From assembly GCA_016793845.1 (NCBI GenBank), contig JAEULI010000137.1, positions 1 through 33,156 of the forward strand: 33,156 bases of DNA, in the 5' to 3' direction. This document shows positions 16,496 through 25,093 of this stretch, in pieces (the stretch's first letter is position 1; each line of letters opens with the position of its first letter). The notes under the pieces are model-generated. The model was not told where the DNA came from and searched no databases. It saw nothing but the letters and a program-made list of their open reading frames with translations. This DNA is from Sphingosinicella sp. (GTDB taxonomy: Bacteria; Pseudomonadota; Alphaproteobacteria; Sphingomonadales; Sphingomonadaceae). The position numbers and the translations under genes were made by a program.

Positions 16496-17478
16496 GCTGA
16501 ACCTCCCCATACGCTGTCGGGACAGTGCACCATGCCGTCCGCGTACCAGAGCGCCGGTGTGCGATCCCCGGCAAGGAACGTCGGGCCGTCGAGGTCGCGG
16601 TAGTCGCAGCGCTGGCCGAGCACGAATGCTGGCGCCTGCGACCACGATGTCCCGGTCATGTTGCCGACCATGACCCCGAAGCCGAGTTCGCGGGCCGCGC
16701 GCTCCATGTGCAGCGCGTGTGTCAGCCCACCGCACTTGTCGAGCTTGATGTTGACGATGTCGAATAGCCCGACAAGCGCTTCGAGATCGCTGCTGTCCTG
16801 CACGCTTTCGTCCGCGGCTGTGGGTATCGAACCGTCGAGCCCCGCCATCGCCGCTTCATCGCCAATGGTGAGCGGCTGTTCGAGAAGTGCGACGCCCGCA
16901 CGCTCGAGCGCGGGAACGAGCGCATTGATCCCGTCGATCGTGAACCCGCGATTGGCGTCCACACCCAGCCAGACATCGGGCCGGGCCGCGCGAACCGCCT
17001 CGACGCGGTCGCGGTCTTCGCGCGTACCCGCGAGCTTCAGCTTGATCGCCTTCGCGTGATCCATGCCCGATGCAGCGGCCGCCATCCTGTCGGGGTCGTC
17101 GATGCCGATGGTGAACACCGTGGGCAGCGGATCCGCCCTCTCGAGACCGGCCAGCGACCAGACCGGACGGCCCGTCCGGCGGGCTTCGAGCTCCCAAAGT
17201 GCGCAGTCGATCGCATTGCGTGCGCCGCAGGCCGGAAGCAGCGTTTGCAGCGCCGTGCGATCGGCCCCGGCGCGGATCGCATCGGCGACGGCTGCTGCCT
17301 GTTCCAGCATTCCGGGCGGCAAATCGTTTCGATAGTAGACACCGCACGCCTCGCCCCGGCCGACGTGGTCGCCATCGCGGATTTCCACGACGAACAGTTC
17401 CGCCTCGGTGAACGTGATCCCGGATATCCGGAACGGGGAACGCATCGGCCAGCGTTCGATTCGGGCTTCGAACTCCAT
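16492..17478 (-). CDS. dgcA: DgcA-like N-acetyl-D-Glu racemase / dipeptide epimerase (enolase superfamily)
   Basis: This 328-residue enolase-superfamily protein has the muconate-lactonising/epimerase residues: K146-L-K148, metal ligands D174 (VDAN), E200 (LEQPL) and D223 (AADES), and K245 in NIKLDKCGG. The N-terminal capping domain reads EACGVYYRND. The pattern ADPLPTVFTIGIDDP and GFGVMVGNMTGTSWSQAP fits DgcA (N-acetyl-D-Glu racemase) and its relatives annotated as L-Ala-D/L-Glu epimerases. The two cannot be separated by eye, but a dgcN gene in the window favours DgcA. ATG 17478 has GAGGAA six bases upstream; GTG 17484 is an alternative. It starts two bases after the deacylase stop and overlaps the hydrolase start. 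Confidence 0.83.
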   Translation of the reverse strand: MEFEARIERWPMRSPFRISGITFTEAELFVVEIRDGDHVGRGEACGVYYRNDLPPGMLEQAAAVADAIRAGADRTALQTLLPACGARNAIDCALWELEARRTGRPVWSLAGLERADPLPTVFTIGIDDPDRMAAAASGMDHAKAIKLKLAGTREDRDRVEAVRAARPDVWLGVDANRGFTIDGINALVPALERAGVALLEQPLTIGDEAAMAGLDGSIPTAADESVQDSSDLEALVGLFDIVNIKLDKCGGLTHALHMERAARELGFGVMVGNMTGTSWSQAPAFVLGQRCDYRDLDGPTFLAGDRTPALWYADGMVHCPDSVWGGSA

Positions 17479-17480
17479 TA

Positions 17481-19037
17481 TCACTTCCTCGTTGAATGCT
17501 GCGCGCGAAGAAACGCGCCCGGACGGGCGCTCTGCGTCTCACCGTTCGTGAAAACCAGTGTTCCGTTCACCCACACCTTTGCGATCCCGCTGGAGAAGGC
17601 GCGGTCGTCGGCCAGACTCGCCCGGTCGGAGACGGTCTCGGGGTCCAGCAGCACGAGGTCCGCGTACATCCCCGGTCGCAGGAGGCCGCGGTCGGCAAGG
17701 CTGAGATGGCGTGCGGCAAGCCCTGTCATCTTGTGCACGGCCTGCTCGAGACCGAGCAATCCGGTTTCGCGAACGTAGCGGCCAAGCACGCGGGTGAAGG
17801 TTCCGTACCCGCGCGGATGCCCGCCATCCGTACCGTCGGAGCAGATGTTCGCTTCAGGCCAGGCGAGAAACGTCGCAACGTCAGTCTCGGCCATCGATTC
17901 CCCGGTGATCGCTTCCACCTTGTCCGTGTCCGGGTGCGCCTTTTCATAGGCCATCGCGTCGCGCATCAGCGAAACATAGACCTCGGCCGGATCGCCCCCG
18001 CGCTCGGCCGCGATGTCGGCAATGGTGCGGCGTTCAAGAGCGGGATCGGGCAGGAAGCGCGTGAGCGTCAACCCGCCGGGCGGCGTCGTGTACCGGAAAT
18101 TCCAGGCGACGCCGACAGGGTCATCGTATTTCTTGTCCGGGAACAACGCGCCCATTGTCGTCTGCCAATAGGTGTAGGGATAGACGTCGGCGGTGACATC
18201 GATGCCGTCCGCGCGCGCGTTTTCCAGCGTCCGCAGGAGTGCGTTGGCCTCTCCCCACCGGCTTATCAGCGCGATCTTGATATGGGAGAGCTTGATCGGC
18301 ATGCCGGTCTCCCGGCCCACGGCAAGAAACTCTTCGATGGCTTCGTCCAGCCTGTCCGATTCATTGCGGATATGGCTCGTATATCGGCCGCCATGCCGGG
18401 CAGCGGCCTTCGCAAGCGCCATGACCTCGGCACTGTTTGAAAACGTGCCGGGTTCGTAGATGAGTCCGGTGGAAAGCCCGAATGCGCCGGCCTTCATGTC
18501 CGCGTCCAGCAGGCGCACCATGGCAGCCGTTTCCGCCTTCGTCGCATGTCTGCGCGCACTGCCCATGACGCGGCGGCGAAGATCGTTGTGCCCCGAATAG
18601 CTGCCCACGTTGACGGCAACGGGTTCCATTTCGAGGCGCGCGGCCAGCTTCGATACTGGCATGGGCGAAACGCCGTCCTGCCCGACGATGATCGTGGTGA
18701 CGCCCTGGCTGACCGCGGCGGGCACGTCCCGCGCAGTGAACATGGTGCGGTCGAGGTGGCTGTGCGTGTCTATGAAGCCGGGCGCAAGCACAAGCCCGCC
18801 GCCATCGACGACCGTATCGCCTGCAGCTGCGGAAATGTTGCCGACAGCGGTGATCCTGTCGCCCGACACCAGCACCGAGGCTTTCCGTGCCGGCGCCCCG
18901 CTGCCATCCACAATGCGAACGTTTTCGATGAGGATGGCGGCTGAGGCAGGAACGGCGTGTGGCAGGCTGGTCGCCAAGAACAGAAGCGCAGCCCGATGCA
19001 GGCGCCGCGATCTGCCGATTCCTCTCAAACCGCTCAT
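17481..19037 (-). CDS. Secreted N-acyl-D-amino-acid deacylase (D-aminoacylase family)
   Basis: This 518-residue amidohydrolase has a signal peptide (RRLHRAALLFLATSLPHAV, cleavage near ASAA). It carries the D-aminoacylase pattern: APGFIDTHSHLD with H92 and H94, VTTIIVGQDGVSP at 112-124, GLIYEPGTFSN, KLSHIKIALISRWG, and CSDGTDGGHPRGYGTF. D-aminoacylases hydrolyse N-acyl-D-amino acids to the D-amino acid. At the family cysteine ligand (GNCG in the classical enzyme) this protein has GQDG with D120, a distinct subgroup. ATG 19037 has GAGG six bases upstream; ATG 19049 is in frame. It opens the operon with dgcA, hydrolase and TonB receptor, consistent with feeding D-amino acids into the Dgc route. 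Confidence 0.85.
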   Translation of the reverse strand: MSGLRGIGRSRRLHRAALLFLATSLPHAVPASAAILIENVRIVDGSGAPARKASVLVSGDRITAVGNISAAAGDTVVDGGGLVLAPGFIDTHSHLDRTMFTARDVPAAVSQGVTTIIVGQDGVSPMPVSKLAARLEMEPVAVNVGSYSGHNDLRRRVMGSARRHATKAETAAMVRLLDADMKAGAFGLSTGLIYEPGTFSNSAEVMALAKAAARHGGRYTSHIRNESDRLDEAIEEFLAVGRETGMPIKLSHIKIALISRWGEANALLRTLENARADGIDVTADVYPYTYWQTTMGALFPDKKYDDPVGVAWNFRYTTPPGGLTLTRFLPDPALERRTIADIAAERGGDPAEVYVSLMRDAMAYEKAHPDTDKVEAITGESMAETDVATFLAWPEANICSDGTDGGHPRGYGTFTRVLGRYVRETGLLGLEQAVHKMTGLAARHLSLADRGLLRPGMYADLVLLDPETVSDRASLADDRAFSSGIAKVWVNGTLVFTNGETQSARPGAFLRAQHSTRK

Positions 19038-19231
19038 GGCCCGCCTCATAAAACCTGAGGGCGCATCCTTCAGGGGAAAGTCTCCCGGTCGCTTGCCACT
19101 TTGGCGCTGTCGGTTTGCACTTCGGTCAGGATAAATACGGATGTGAATAGTCGCCCAAGCAAAATGCAAAGCAGGTCTCCGGCTCCGCGCTAGCCTCAAA
19201 CGAACGCGAAAAAGGGAGCGAAGGGGGAATT
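19038..19231. promoter_or_regulatory. Divergent promoter region of the two TonB operons
   Basis: A 194-base gap drives the deacylase-dgcA operon leftward and the second TonB operon rightward. I see no confident hexamers and no clear palindrome. Confidence 0.4.
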
Positions 19232-21280
19232 ATGGCTATGTATCGATATTTGGGCACTGTCGGGATTCTGCTGCTGGGCGCTGCTCCATCCATTGCCTCC
19301 GCACAGGATGTCGATAGCGGCGAAATCATCGTGACTGCCGTGAACCGGCAGCAGGCGACGAAAACCGATATGCCGCTGCTCGATACGCCGCAGAATATTC
19401 AGGTGTTTTCGGCGGCGCTGCTGCGCGATCAGAATGTCAGTCTGCTCGAGGACGCGCTCCGCAACGTTGCCGGCGTCCAGCCGAGCGGTATCGCCACCGG
19501 CTTCGATTTCTTCCGCATCCGCGGCTTCGATGCCTCCGACTTCATCTATGTCGACGGCCTTCAGCGCGAGACCAGCGCCAATGTGGAGCCGTCGGCGTTT
19601 GAATCGATCGAGGTTCTGAAAGGTCCATCGTCCTCGCTCTACGGTCAGGGCTCGGTCGGCGGTCTCGTCAACCTGAACAGCCGTCGTCCGCGCAAGGAGG
19701 CGTTCGCCGACCTCGAATTCGGTATCGGAAGCTTCGGCTATTACAAGCCGACTATCGATGTCGGCGGATCGTTCAACGAAGGCCAGAGCATTTACGGCCG
19801 CCTGTTCGCGACGTATCGGCGCGAAGGCTCGTTCGTCGATCAGGTCAAGGGGATCGAGCGCATCTATGTGGCGCCTTCGCTAACGATCGAGATCGGAGAG
19901 CGGACAAGCCTCACTCTGCTTGCCCAGTATCAGCACGAAGACAATATGGACGTCGCGGGCCTGCCCGCGCAGGGCACGGTACTTCCGAACATTAACGGGA
20001 AAATCCCGTACCGCCGCTACATCGGCAGTTCGATTCACCCGAGTAAGGTCAAGAACGACTATTACAGCCTGGGATATCTGCTCCGGCACGAGTTTTCGGA
20101 CAGTGTCGATTTCTACCAGAACGTCCGCCTTGCCTGGTATCGGCCGCGCTGGGACAATCTCTACAACGGTCTTTTCCTCGATCCCGACAACCAGCGCGAT
20201 TTCTATCTCTATGTTTTCGAGCAGGACCGCAATCTGCGGAAGCTCTCGACGGACAGCGGCATCAATGCGCGCCTCCATACCGGCAGTGTCGAACATAATC
20301 TGACATTTGGCGTCGAATATTCCGACACCAGCGACAGCCAGACCTATTATCTGAATTTCGACGACCTGCCGGTCCTCGATCTCTTCGACCCGGATTTCAA
20401 TCTCTACAAGCCGGTGCTGGAGCCTTCTCCGACGCACACGGATTCGACCAACATCGGCATCTACATGCAGGATGCGATCCGGCTGACCGAACGCCTGACC
20501 TTCACGGCGGGCGGACGCTGGAGCCGGATGAAGAGCGACGACGGTTTCGAGACCGTGACCCATTCGAAATTCACGCCGCGTGTCGGCATGAATTACCGCT
20601 TTGTCGACGAAGTTGCCGGATACGCGAGCTGGTCGCGCTCCTTCAACCCGCAGCCCGGCTACTACACGGGCGACGGCCGTCCTGTGCCGCCGGAAGAAGG
20701 CGAACAGTTCGAGCTCGGTGTGAAGACGGCGCTGATGGGCGGCCGGATCAGCGTGACCGCGGCCGTTTACGAGCTGACCCGCAGCAACCTCGCCACCTCC
20801 GACCCATTCGATCCGTCGTCCTACATCGTCACCGGCAAGCAGCGCAGCCGCGGCTTCGAGCTCGACAGCCAGCTTCGGCTCGGCGGCGGTTGGGAGGCGC
20901 TCTTCGCTTATGCCTACACGCGGGCGAAGGTGGTGTCGGACAGCTCGACGCCGAGCGGGGACTGGACGGCGAACGTGCCGCGCCATTCGGTGAACGCCTA
21001 CGTGAAGTACACGATCGAGGAGGGCGCGCTCGAAGGCCTCGGCTTCAGCGGCGGCATCACCGGCTATTCGAAGCAGGCCGGCGATCTGCCCAATACGTTC
21101 TATCTGCCTGGCTACGTCGTTGTCGGCGGCAACATCAGCTACGAGAGGGACGGATGGCGGGCGCAGCTCAACATCGACAACGCCTTCGATCGCAAGTATT
21201 TCCCGACATCCTATGATCAAACGCTCATCATGCGCGGGGATCCCCGCACCGTTCGCCTGACCATCGGGCGCGCCTTCTGA
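19232..21280 (+). CDS. TonB-dependent receptor, FhuA/FpvA-like (siderophore type)
   Basis: The 682-residue receptor starts with a signal peptide (MAMYRYLGTVGILLLGAA, cleavage after SASAQ). A TonB box-like GEIIVTAVNR follows, then plug features (DTPQNIQVFSAALLRDQ, FFRIRGFDASDFIYVDG, SIEVLKGPSSSLYGQGSVGG) and a barrel ending LTIGRAF. The plug resembles ferric-siderophore receptors, but such a fold is also used for other ligands. GAAGGGGG precedes the ATG closely (spacing four); ATG 19238 has better spacing and is also possible. The next gene starts one base after its stop, so a metabolic rather than iron role is possible. Confidence 0.9.
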   Translation: MAMYRYLGTVGILLLGAAPSIASAQDVDSGEIIVTAVNRQQATKTDMPLLDTPQNIQVFSAALLRDQNVSLLEDALRNVAGVQPSGIATGFDFFRIRGFDASDFIYVDGLQRETSANVEPSAFESIEVLKGPSSSLYGQGSVGGLVNLNSRRPRKEAFADLEFGIGSFGYYKPTIDVGGSFNEGQSIYGRLFATYRREGSFVDQVKGIERIYVAPSLTIEIGERTSLTLLAQYQHEDNMDVAGLPAQGTVLPNINGKIPYRRYIGSSIHPSKVKNDYYSLGYLLRHEFSDSVDFYQNVRLAWYRPRWDNLYNGLFLDPDNQRDFYLYVFEQDRNLRKLSTDSGINARLHTGSVEHNLTFGVEYSDTSDSQTYYLNFDDLPVLDLFDPDFNLYKPVLEPSPTHTDSTNIGIYMQDAIRLTERLTFTAGGRWSRMKSDDGFETVTHSKFTPRVGMNYRFVDEVAGYASWSRSFNPQPGYYTGDGRPVPPEEGEQFELGVKTALMGGRISVTAAVYELTRSNLATSDPFDPSSYIVTGKQRSRGFELDSQLRLGGGWEALFAYAYTRAKVVSDSSTPSGDWTANVPRHSVNAYVKYTIEEGALEGLGFSGGITGYSKQAGDLPNTFYLPGYVVVGGNISYERDGWRAQLNIDNAFDRKYFPTSYDQTLIMRGDPRTVRLTIGRAF

Positions 21281-21281
21281 G

Positions 21282-22898
21282 ATGGCGGGCATGAGCGCGA
21301 GCGGTGCCGTTCTGATCGCGGCGCTCGCGCTGCTGGCCGTCCTCGCCCTGCTCGGCGTCCGTCGCGCCGGGCAGGGGCTCGCCGTCGCTGCCGCGCTCAT
21401 CGCGGGCAGTGTCGCGCTGGCGGGGCTGCAGTGGCAGGCGCTGCCTGGAACCATCGTGGCTCTCGGTGCCGCTTTTCTCGTATGGCGCGGTCGTGCGTCA
21501 GGGCGAGGTGTGGGAGCGGGGCTTGCCGCCGGGGCCGTGTTGTCGGCGCTTCCGTTCTGGTTTTTTCCGGTGTTCAGCCTGCCGGCGCCGGAGGGCGTGC
21601 ATCCGGTCGGGACGATTGCGATCGAGATGACCGATACGGCGCGTCGTGGTGTGCTCGGGCGACCGGCGGACGAACCGAGACGCCTGCCTGTGCGTATCTG
21701 GTATCCGGGTGCGGCCGGTGAGGCGGGGCCGCGCGCGGCGTATACCGGCCGGACCGAGGCGATGTCGCTCGGCACCACCTTCGGAGAGCCGTGGTTCCTC
21801 TACACATCGTTCGCCTCCGTTCGCGCGAACGGCATGGAGGGCATTCGCGCTGCCTCCGGAAAATGGCCGGTCGTTCTCCTCAACCACGGTTTCTGGTCCT
21901 ACAAGGAACAGAACACTGCGATTGCCGAGCACCTCGCGAGCCACGGCTACATCGTCGTCAGCATCGGGCATCCGGGCGATTCGGTGAGGTACCGTTTCGC
22001 CGACGGCCACGAGATCCCGCCGTTCATGGGCGGCACGGAAGATTCGGAGGCCACGAAAGCCCTGGAACAGGGCATCGCGACCTTCATGGGCGCCGCAACC
22101 GAGGAAGGCCGTTTCAAGGGTCTGTCCCTCTACGATGCAGGATCGGCCGGGCACCGGATCAACGCGAGCGCCCACGCCTGGCGCGACGACAATCTTTTTG
22201 TGCTCGGCGCGCTCGAACGTGCCGCTCCCGCGTCGGCGGCAGCGATCGTGGAGACCGCCGATTTCAGGCGTGTCGCCGTTGCGGGCATGTCTTTCGGTGG
22301 GTCCGCGGCCCCGTCCGCCTGCGCCCGCATCGCGAACTGCCGGGCGGCGATCAACCTCGACGGCGAGAGCTTCGACTTCTCGCTCTACAATGCCGATCTC
22401 GGCCGGCCGCTGCTCCTGATGCTGACAGGCCAGAAGTTCGCCTCATCGCAGCGCGACGATCCGGATACGAATCCCACGGACTATGCCTACGAACGCTGGG
22501 CCGTGGCCGGCGAAACGCCTGGCATCTACCGGATGCGCGTGGAAACGATGCGCCACCTCGGGCTCATGGATCTGCTTTTTGCGGCGCGCGCGCCCTTCAA
22601 GGCCCGGCTTTACGGAACCATCGACGCCGATCGCGGCATCCGGCTGATGAACGATGCCGCGCTCGACTTTCTCGACCGCCACGTGAAGGGCGAGGCGAAC
22701 GATTTCCCGGCGGGCTTCTACAAGCGTTTCCCGGAAGCCCGCGCCCACGACGCGGCGCATGTTCGCCACTGGTGGCTTGCCTTCAATGCGGCGCGTGGCT
22801 GCACCGCGGACAAGGTGCGGGTTATCGTACCTGCAAACGATCCTGCCGGGATGCGGCTTGGGCCATGGGCCTCCGCCGCTTCGGCCTGCAACGACTGA
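21282..22898 (+). CDS. Membrane-anchored alpha/beta hydrolase, PAF-acetylhydrolase-like
   Basis: This 538-residue protein starts with three to four hydrophobic helices (about residues 8-27, 33-50, 54-68 and 78-96). A platelet-activating-factor acetylhydrolase-type hydrolase follows: VVLLNHGFWSYKEQNTAIAE at 197-216, nucleophile S337 in AGMSFGG and D360 in NLDGES. The enzyme class hydrolyses short acyl esters. It is fixed in the inner membrane, with the catalytic domain probably facing the periplasm. ATG 21282 lies one base after the receptor stop (ATG 21291 is a close alternative), so the two are strongly coupled. It could de-esterify the ligand brought in by that receptor. The substrate is unknown. 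Confidence 0.78.
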   Translation: MAGMSASGAVLIAALALLAVLALLGVRRAGQGLAVAAALIAGSVALAGLQWQALPGTIVALGAAFLVWRGRASGRGVGAGLAAGAVLSALPFWFFPVFSLPAPEGVHPVGTIAIEMTDTARRGVLGRPADEPRRLPVRIWYPGAAGEAGPRAAYTGRTEAMSLGTTFGEPWFLYTSFASVRANGMEGIRAASGKWPVVLLNHGFWSYKEQNTAIAEHLASHGYIVVSIGHPGDSVRYRFADGHEIPPFMGGTEDSEATKALEQGIATFMGAATEEGRFKGLSLYDAGSAGHRINASAHAWRDDNLFVLGALERAAPASAAAIVETADFRRVAVAGMSFGGSAAPSACARIANCRAAINLDGESFDFSLYNADLGRPLLLMLTGQKFASSQRDDPDTNPTDYAYERWAVAGETPGIYRMRVETMRHLGLMDLLFAARAPFKARLYGTIDADRGIRLMNDAALDFLDRHVKGEANDFPAGFYKRFPEARAHDAAHVRHWWLAFNAARGCTADKVRVIVPANDPAGMRLGPWASAASACND

Positions 22899-22930
22899 AC
22901 CGGCAACGATCGAACCGGGTGGGGGGAAAC

Positions 22931-24034
22931 ATGTTCCAGATCATTCAACGTTATGTCGTGCCCGGCCTCGTCATCCAGGCCGTCCTCGTCGGCGGCGGCT
23001 ACGCGACGGGGCGCGAACTCGTCGAATTCTTCGTCTCGATGGGACCGGCCGCTGCACTGATCGGCATGGGGCTGACCGCGGTGCTGTTCAGCGCCAGCGC
23101 GATGATCGCCTTCGAACTCGCGCGCCGCTTCCGCGCCTACGACTACAACAGCTTCATGGGCATATTGCTCGGGCGGCTCTGCATCCTGTTCGAGATCGGC
23201 TATCTGGCGAGCCTCGTGCTCGTGCTCGCGGTCGTTTCCGCTGCGGCGGGCGAGCTTATGCTCGAACTCGCAGGATGGCCCCTGTGGCTGAGCGCGGTGC
23301 TCTTCATGGCCATCGTCGCAGCGCTGGTGTTTTTCGGAAACAGTTTCGTCGAGCGGTTGATCTCGGCATGGTCGATCCTGTTCTACGCGACCTACCTGCT
23401 GCTGTTCGTGCTCGTCGTCATGCGCTTCGGAGACGATCTTTCGGCCGCGATCGCGGCAACACCGGTCGAACCGAAGGCCACCTTGTGGAACGGCATCAGT
23501 TACATGGCGTACAATATCCCGCTGCTGCCGGTGCTGATCTTCGTGGCGCGCAATTTCGCGAGCCGCCGCGAAGCGTTCGTCGCGGGCGCGCTCGCCGGCC
23601 CGCTGATCCTGCTGCCCGGCTTCGCGTTCCTGATGACGCTTTCGAGCTTCTACCCCGAAATCGTGGACTCGACGCTCCCCGTTCAGTTCGTGCTGGACCG
23701 GCTCGGCCATCCGGCCATTGCGCTGATGATCCAGTTCGTGATCATCGGTGCGCTGGTGAAAACGGGTGTCGGCCTGTTGCACGGTTTCAACGAACGCCTT
23801 GCGCGGGCCGCTGCGGACCGCAGCAAGCCTCTTCCGGCGGTCGTCCGTCCACTCGTGGCACTGGTCGTCATGGTCGTTGCGATCTTCGCGGCAACGGCGG
23901 TGGGTCTCGTCGATCTGATCGGACAAGGCTATCGCTACAGCGCCGCCTACTTCCTTGTCGTGCTCGTGATCCCGCTGTTCACGGTCGGTCTGTGGCGCTT
24001 GAAGACCGCGGACAAGGCAGAGAGAGGAGCCTGA
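22931..24034 (+). CDS. YkvI-type multi-pass membrane transporter
   Basis: The 367-residue protein has about ten hydrophobic segments and the N-terminal signature QRYVVPGLVIQAVLVGGGYA-TGRE, seen in the YkvI family of the APC (amino acid-polyamine-organocation) fold. A conserved NIPLLPVLIFVARNF segment lies in the middle. Family members are thought to move small solutes, but I know of no firm substrate. GGGGGG precedes ATG 22931. It is the third gene of the receptor-hydrolase operon (32 bases after the hydrolase) and the natural candidate for bringing the hydrolysis product across the inner membrane. Confidence 0.75.
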   Translation: MFQIIQRYVVPGLVIQAVLVGGGYATGRELVEFFVSMGPAAALIGMGLTAVLFSASAMIAFELARRFRAYDYNSFMGILLGRLCILFEIGYLASLVLVLAVVSAAAGELMLELAGWPLWLSAVLFMAIVAALVFFGNSFVERLISAWSILFYATYLLLFVLVVMRFGDDLSAAIAATPVEPKATLWNGISYMAYNIPLLPVLIFVARNFASRREAFVAGALAGPLILLPGFAFLMTLSSFYPEIVDSTLPVQFVLDRLGHPAIALMIQFVIIGALVKTGVGLLHGFNERLARAAADRSKPLPAVVRPLVALVVMVVAIFAATAVGLVDLIGQGYRYSAAYFLVVLVIPLFTVGLWRLKTADKAERGA

Positions 24035-24055
24035 GACCGGATCGTCTCAGGCTCC
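24026..24055. terminator. Bidirectional hairpin overlapping the transporter stop
   Basis: A perfect 12-bp stem (GGAGCCTGAGAC with GTCTCAGGCTCC) around CGGATC spans the transporter stop codon (24032-24034) and ends 14 bases from the stop of the converging porin gene. There is no long T-run, but the stem is the strongest in the window. Confidence 0.75.
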
Positions 24056-24069
24056 CAAATTCGAGCGTT

Positions 24070-24774
24070 TCAGAACAACAGGAATGCCGTACCCGCAAAG
24101 CGCGTGCCGCCGTGCCGTGCACCTTCGAGCCGCGAGCGCTCGGCATCGACATCGGCATGTGAGAGGTTTGCGCTCAGGCTTACCCCATGCACCTTGGTCG
24201 TTAGGCCGACACGCCAATCCACATAATCATCGGCGTTGCCGCGTGCATCGAAGACGCCGAGATGGCCCGTGACGGCCAGCGGTAGCCCCGCCACTTCGGC
24301 GATCGGCATACGTGTATCGAAATACGTGTAGGTGTTCTGGCCCGGAAGATAGTGGTGCCACGAATAGAATATACCGAGGCGCGTGCGCAGCTTTCCGAAG
24401 TAGTGGCCCGCGGAAATCGTCACTTCGCTGAAGTCGCGATTTTGCGCTCCGGTGACGCCGCGATACAGATACCCCGCATCGATATTGAACCCCGCGATAT
24501 CCTTGTTGAAGGCGACGAACGGCGTGATCGCCGCGCCAGATTTACCCGTCTGGTCCGACCTGTAATCGGCAACGACGAGGCCCGCGACGGGGCCGTCCGC
24601 GTGGTTCCACTTCGCTTCCCCTTCGATCCCCGGATTTCCCCGGGTTTGGGAAAGGCCCCGCCAAACCCTGTCGCTTCCAAGCATGATGCTGGCCGCGACT
24701 TCCGACGTATCAGCATAAGCCTTTTGCGCGTGTTGGCACGCGAACATGAGTGCAACGGCGATTGTGCTTTTCAT
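24070..24774 (-). CDS. TorF-family putative porin
   Basis: The 234-residue protein has a signal peptide (MKSTIAVALMFACQHAQKA, cleavage after AYA). It is then an outer-membrane beta-barrel with alternating strands: SIMLGSDRVWRGLSQTRGNP at 28-47, INVEDAGYLYRG-like strands and a closing aromatic strand FAGTAFLLF. The SDRVWRGLSQT motif is the hallmark of the TorF/Gcw_chp group, whose members are linked to small hydrophilic solutes. GGGGGAATAA precedes ATG 24774. It converges with the transporter operon and shares its terminator. It may supply passive outer-membrane entry for the island. Confidence 0.78.
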   Translation of the reverse strand: MKSTIAVALMFACQHAQKAYADTSEVAASIMLGSDRVWRGLSQTRGNPGIEGEAKWNHADGPVAGLVVADYRSDQTGKSGAAITPFVAFNKDIAGFNIDAGYLYRGVTGAQNRDFSEVTISAGHYFGKLRTRLGIFYSWHHYLPGQNTYTYFDTRMPIAEVAGLPLAVTGHLGVFDARGNADDYVDWRVGLTTKVHGVSLSANLSHADVDAERSRLEGARHGGTRFAGTAFLLF

Positions 24775-24821
24775 TTATTCCCCCAACCGAAGAGTACGGA
24801 ATTCCGCGCATCAAAAACGCG

Positions 24822-25025
24822 ATGGGAGAGACGCTTGCACAAAGGATCGCCGTAAGCTTAGCGGGCAGGACAGGTAGATTCACGGAACCGCAGAACGCTT
24901 CCCGCATCTTGGGCATAAGCAAGTCGCGTGTCAGCGGCTTTCGCCCAAGGCGACATGGGAATAGAGGCCGGATACAGTCTCAGTTTTCCGGCGTTTTTCC
25001 TTATTGGAGGGAGGCGCGTCGATGA
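24822..25025 (+). pseudogene. Possible degenerate XRE/HigA-type helix-turn-helix fragment
   Basis: The frame from ATG 24822 contains TLAQRIAVSLAGRTG and ASRILGISKSRVSGFRP, which follows the spacing of XRE antitoxin-like proteins (LAxxIA...AAxxLGISQxRVSxLxRG). What follows (RRHGNRGRIQSQFSG) does not look like a regulator tail, and no toxin gene is adjacent. It may be the decayed remainder of a toxin-antitoxin antitoxin or a chance match. Confidence 0.3.
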
Positions 25026-25034
25026 AGACGCGCC
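25013..25034 (+). promoter_or_regulatory. Hairpin enclosing a start codon
   Basis: GGCGCGTC (25013-25020) and GACGCGCC (25027-25034) pair perfectly around GATGAA, which contains the ATG of a 23-codon ORF. The 5' arm also overlaps the end of its ribosome site (GGAGGGAGG, 25006-25014), so folding would hide translation initiation. Confidence 0.4.
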
Positions 25035-25093
25035 GATATTCGGTGCGATGGCATGACATTCTGGCGGGTGGGTTTGAGCAGTGGCTAGGATGA
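25022..25093 (+). CDS. Possible 23-residue leader peptide
   Basis: ATG 25022 is preceded by a very strong GGAGGGAGG and opens a 23-codon frame (MKTRRYSVRWHDILAGGFEQ plus WLG) ending 70 bases before the PepSY gene. A strong ribosome site inside a hairpin and a position just before a gene are features of leader peptides. No repeated control codons are seen. It could also be chance. Confidence 0.3.
   Translation: MKTRRYSVRWHDILAGGFEQWLG

Noticed and set aside
19880-21778. 632-codon minus-strand frame over the second TonB receptor
   Set aside because: The plus strand encodes a complete receptor with signal peptide, plug and barrel. The antisense frame is a high-GC shadow.
22718-23926. 402-codon minus-strand frame over the YkvI-type transporter
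   Set aside because: The product is extremely polar and Asp/Glu/Arg/His-rich, the mirror of hydrophobic helices on the plus strand.
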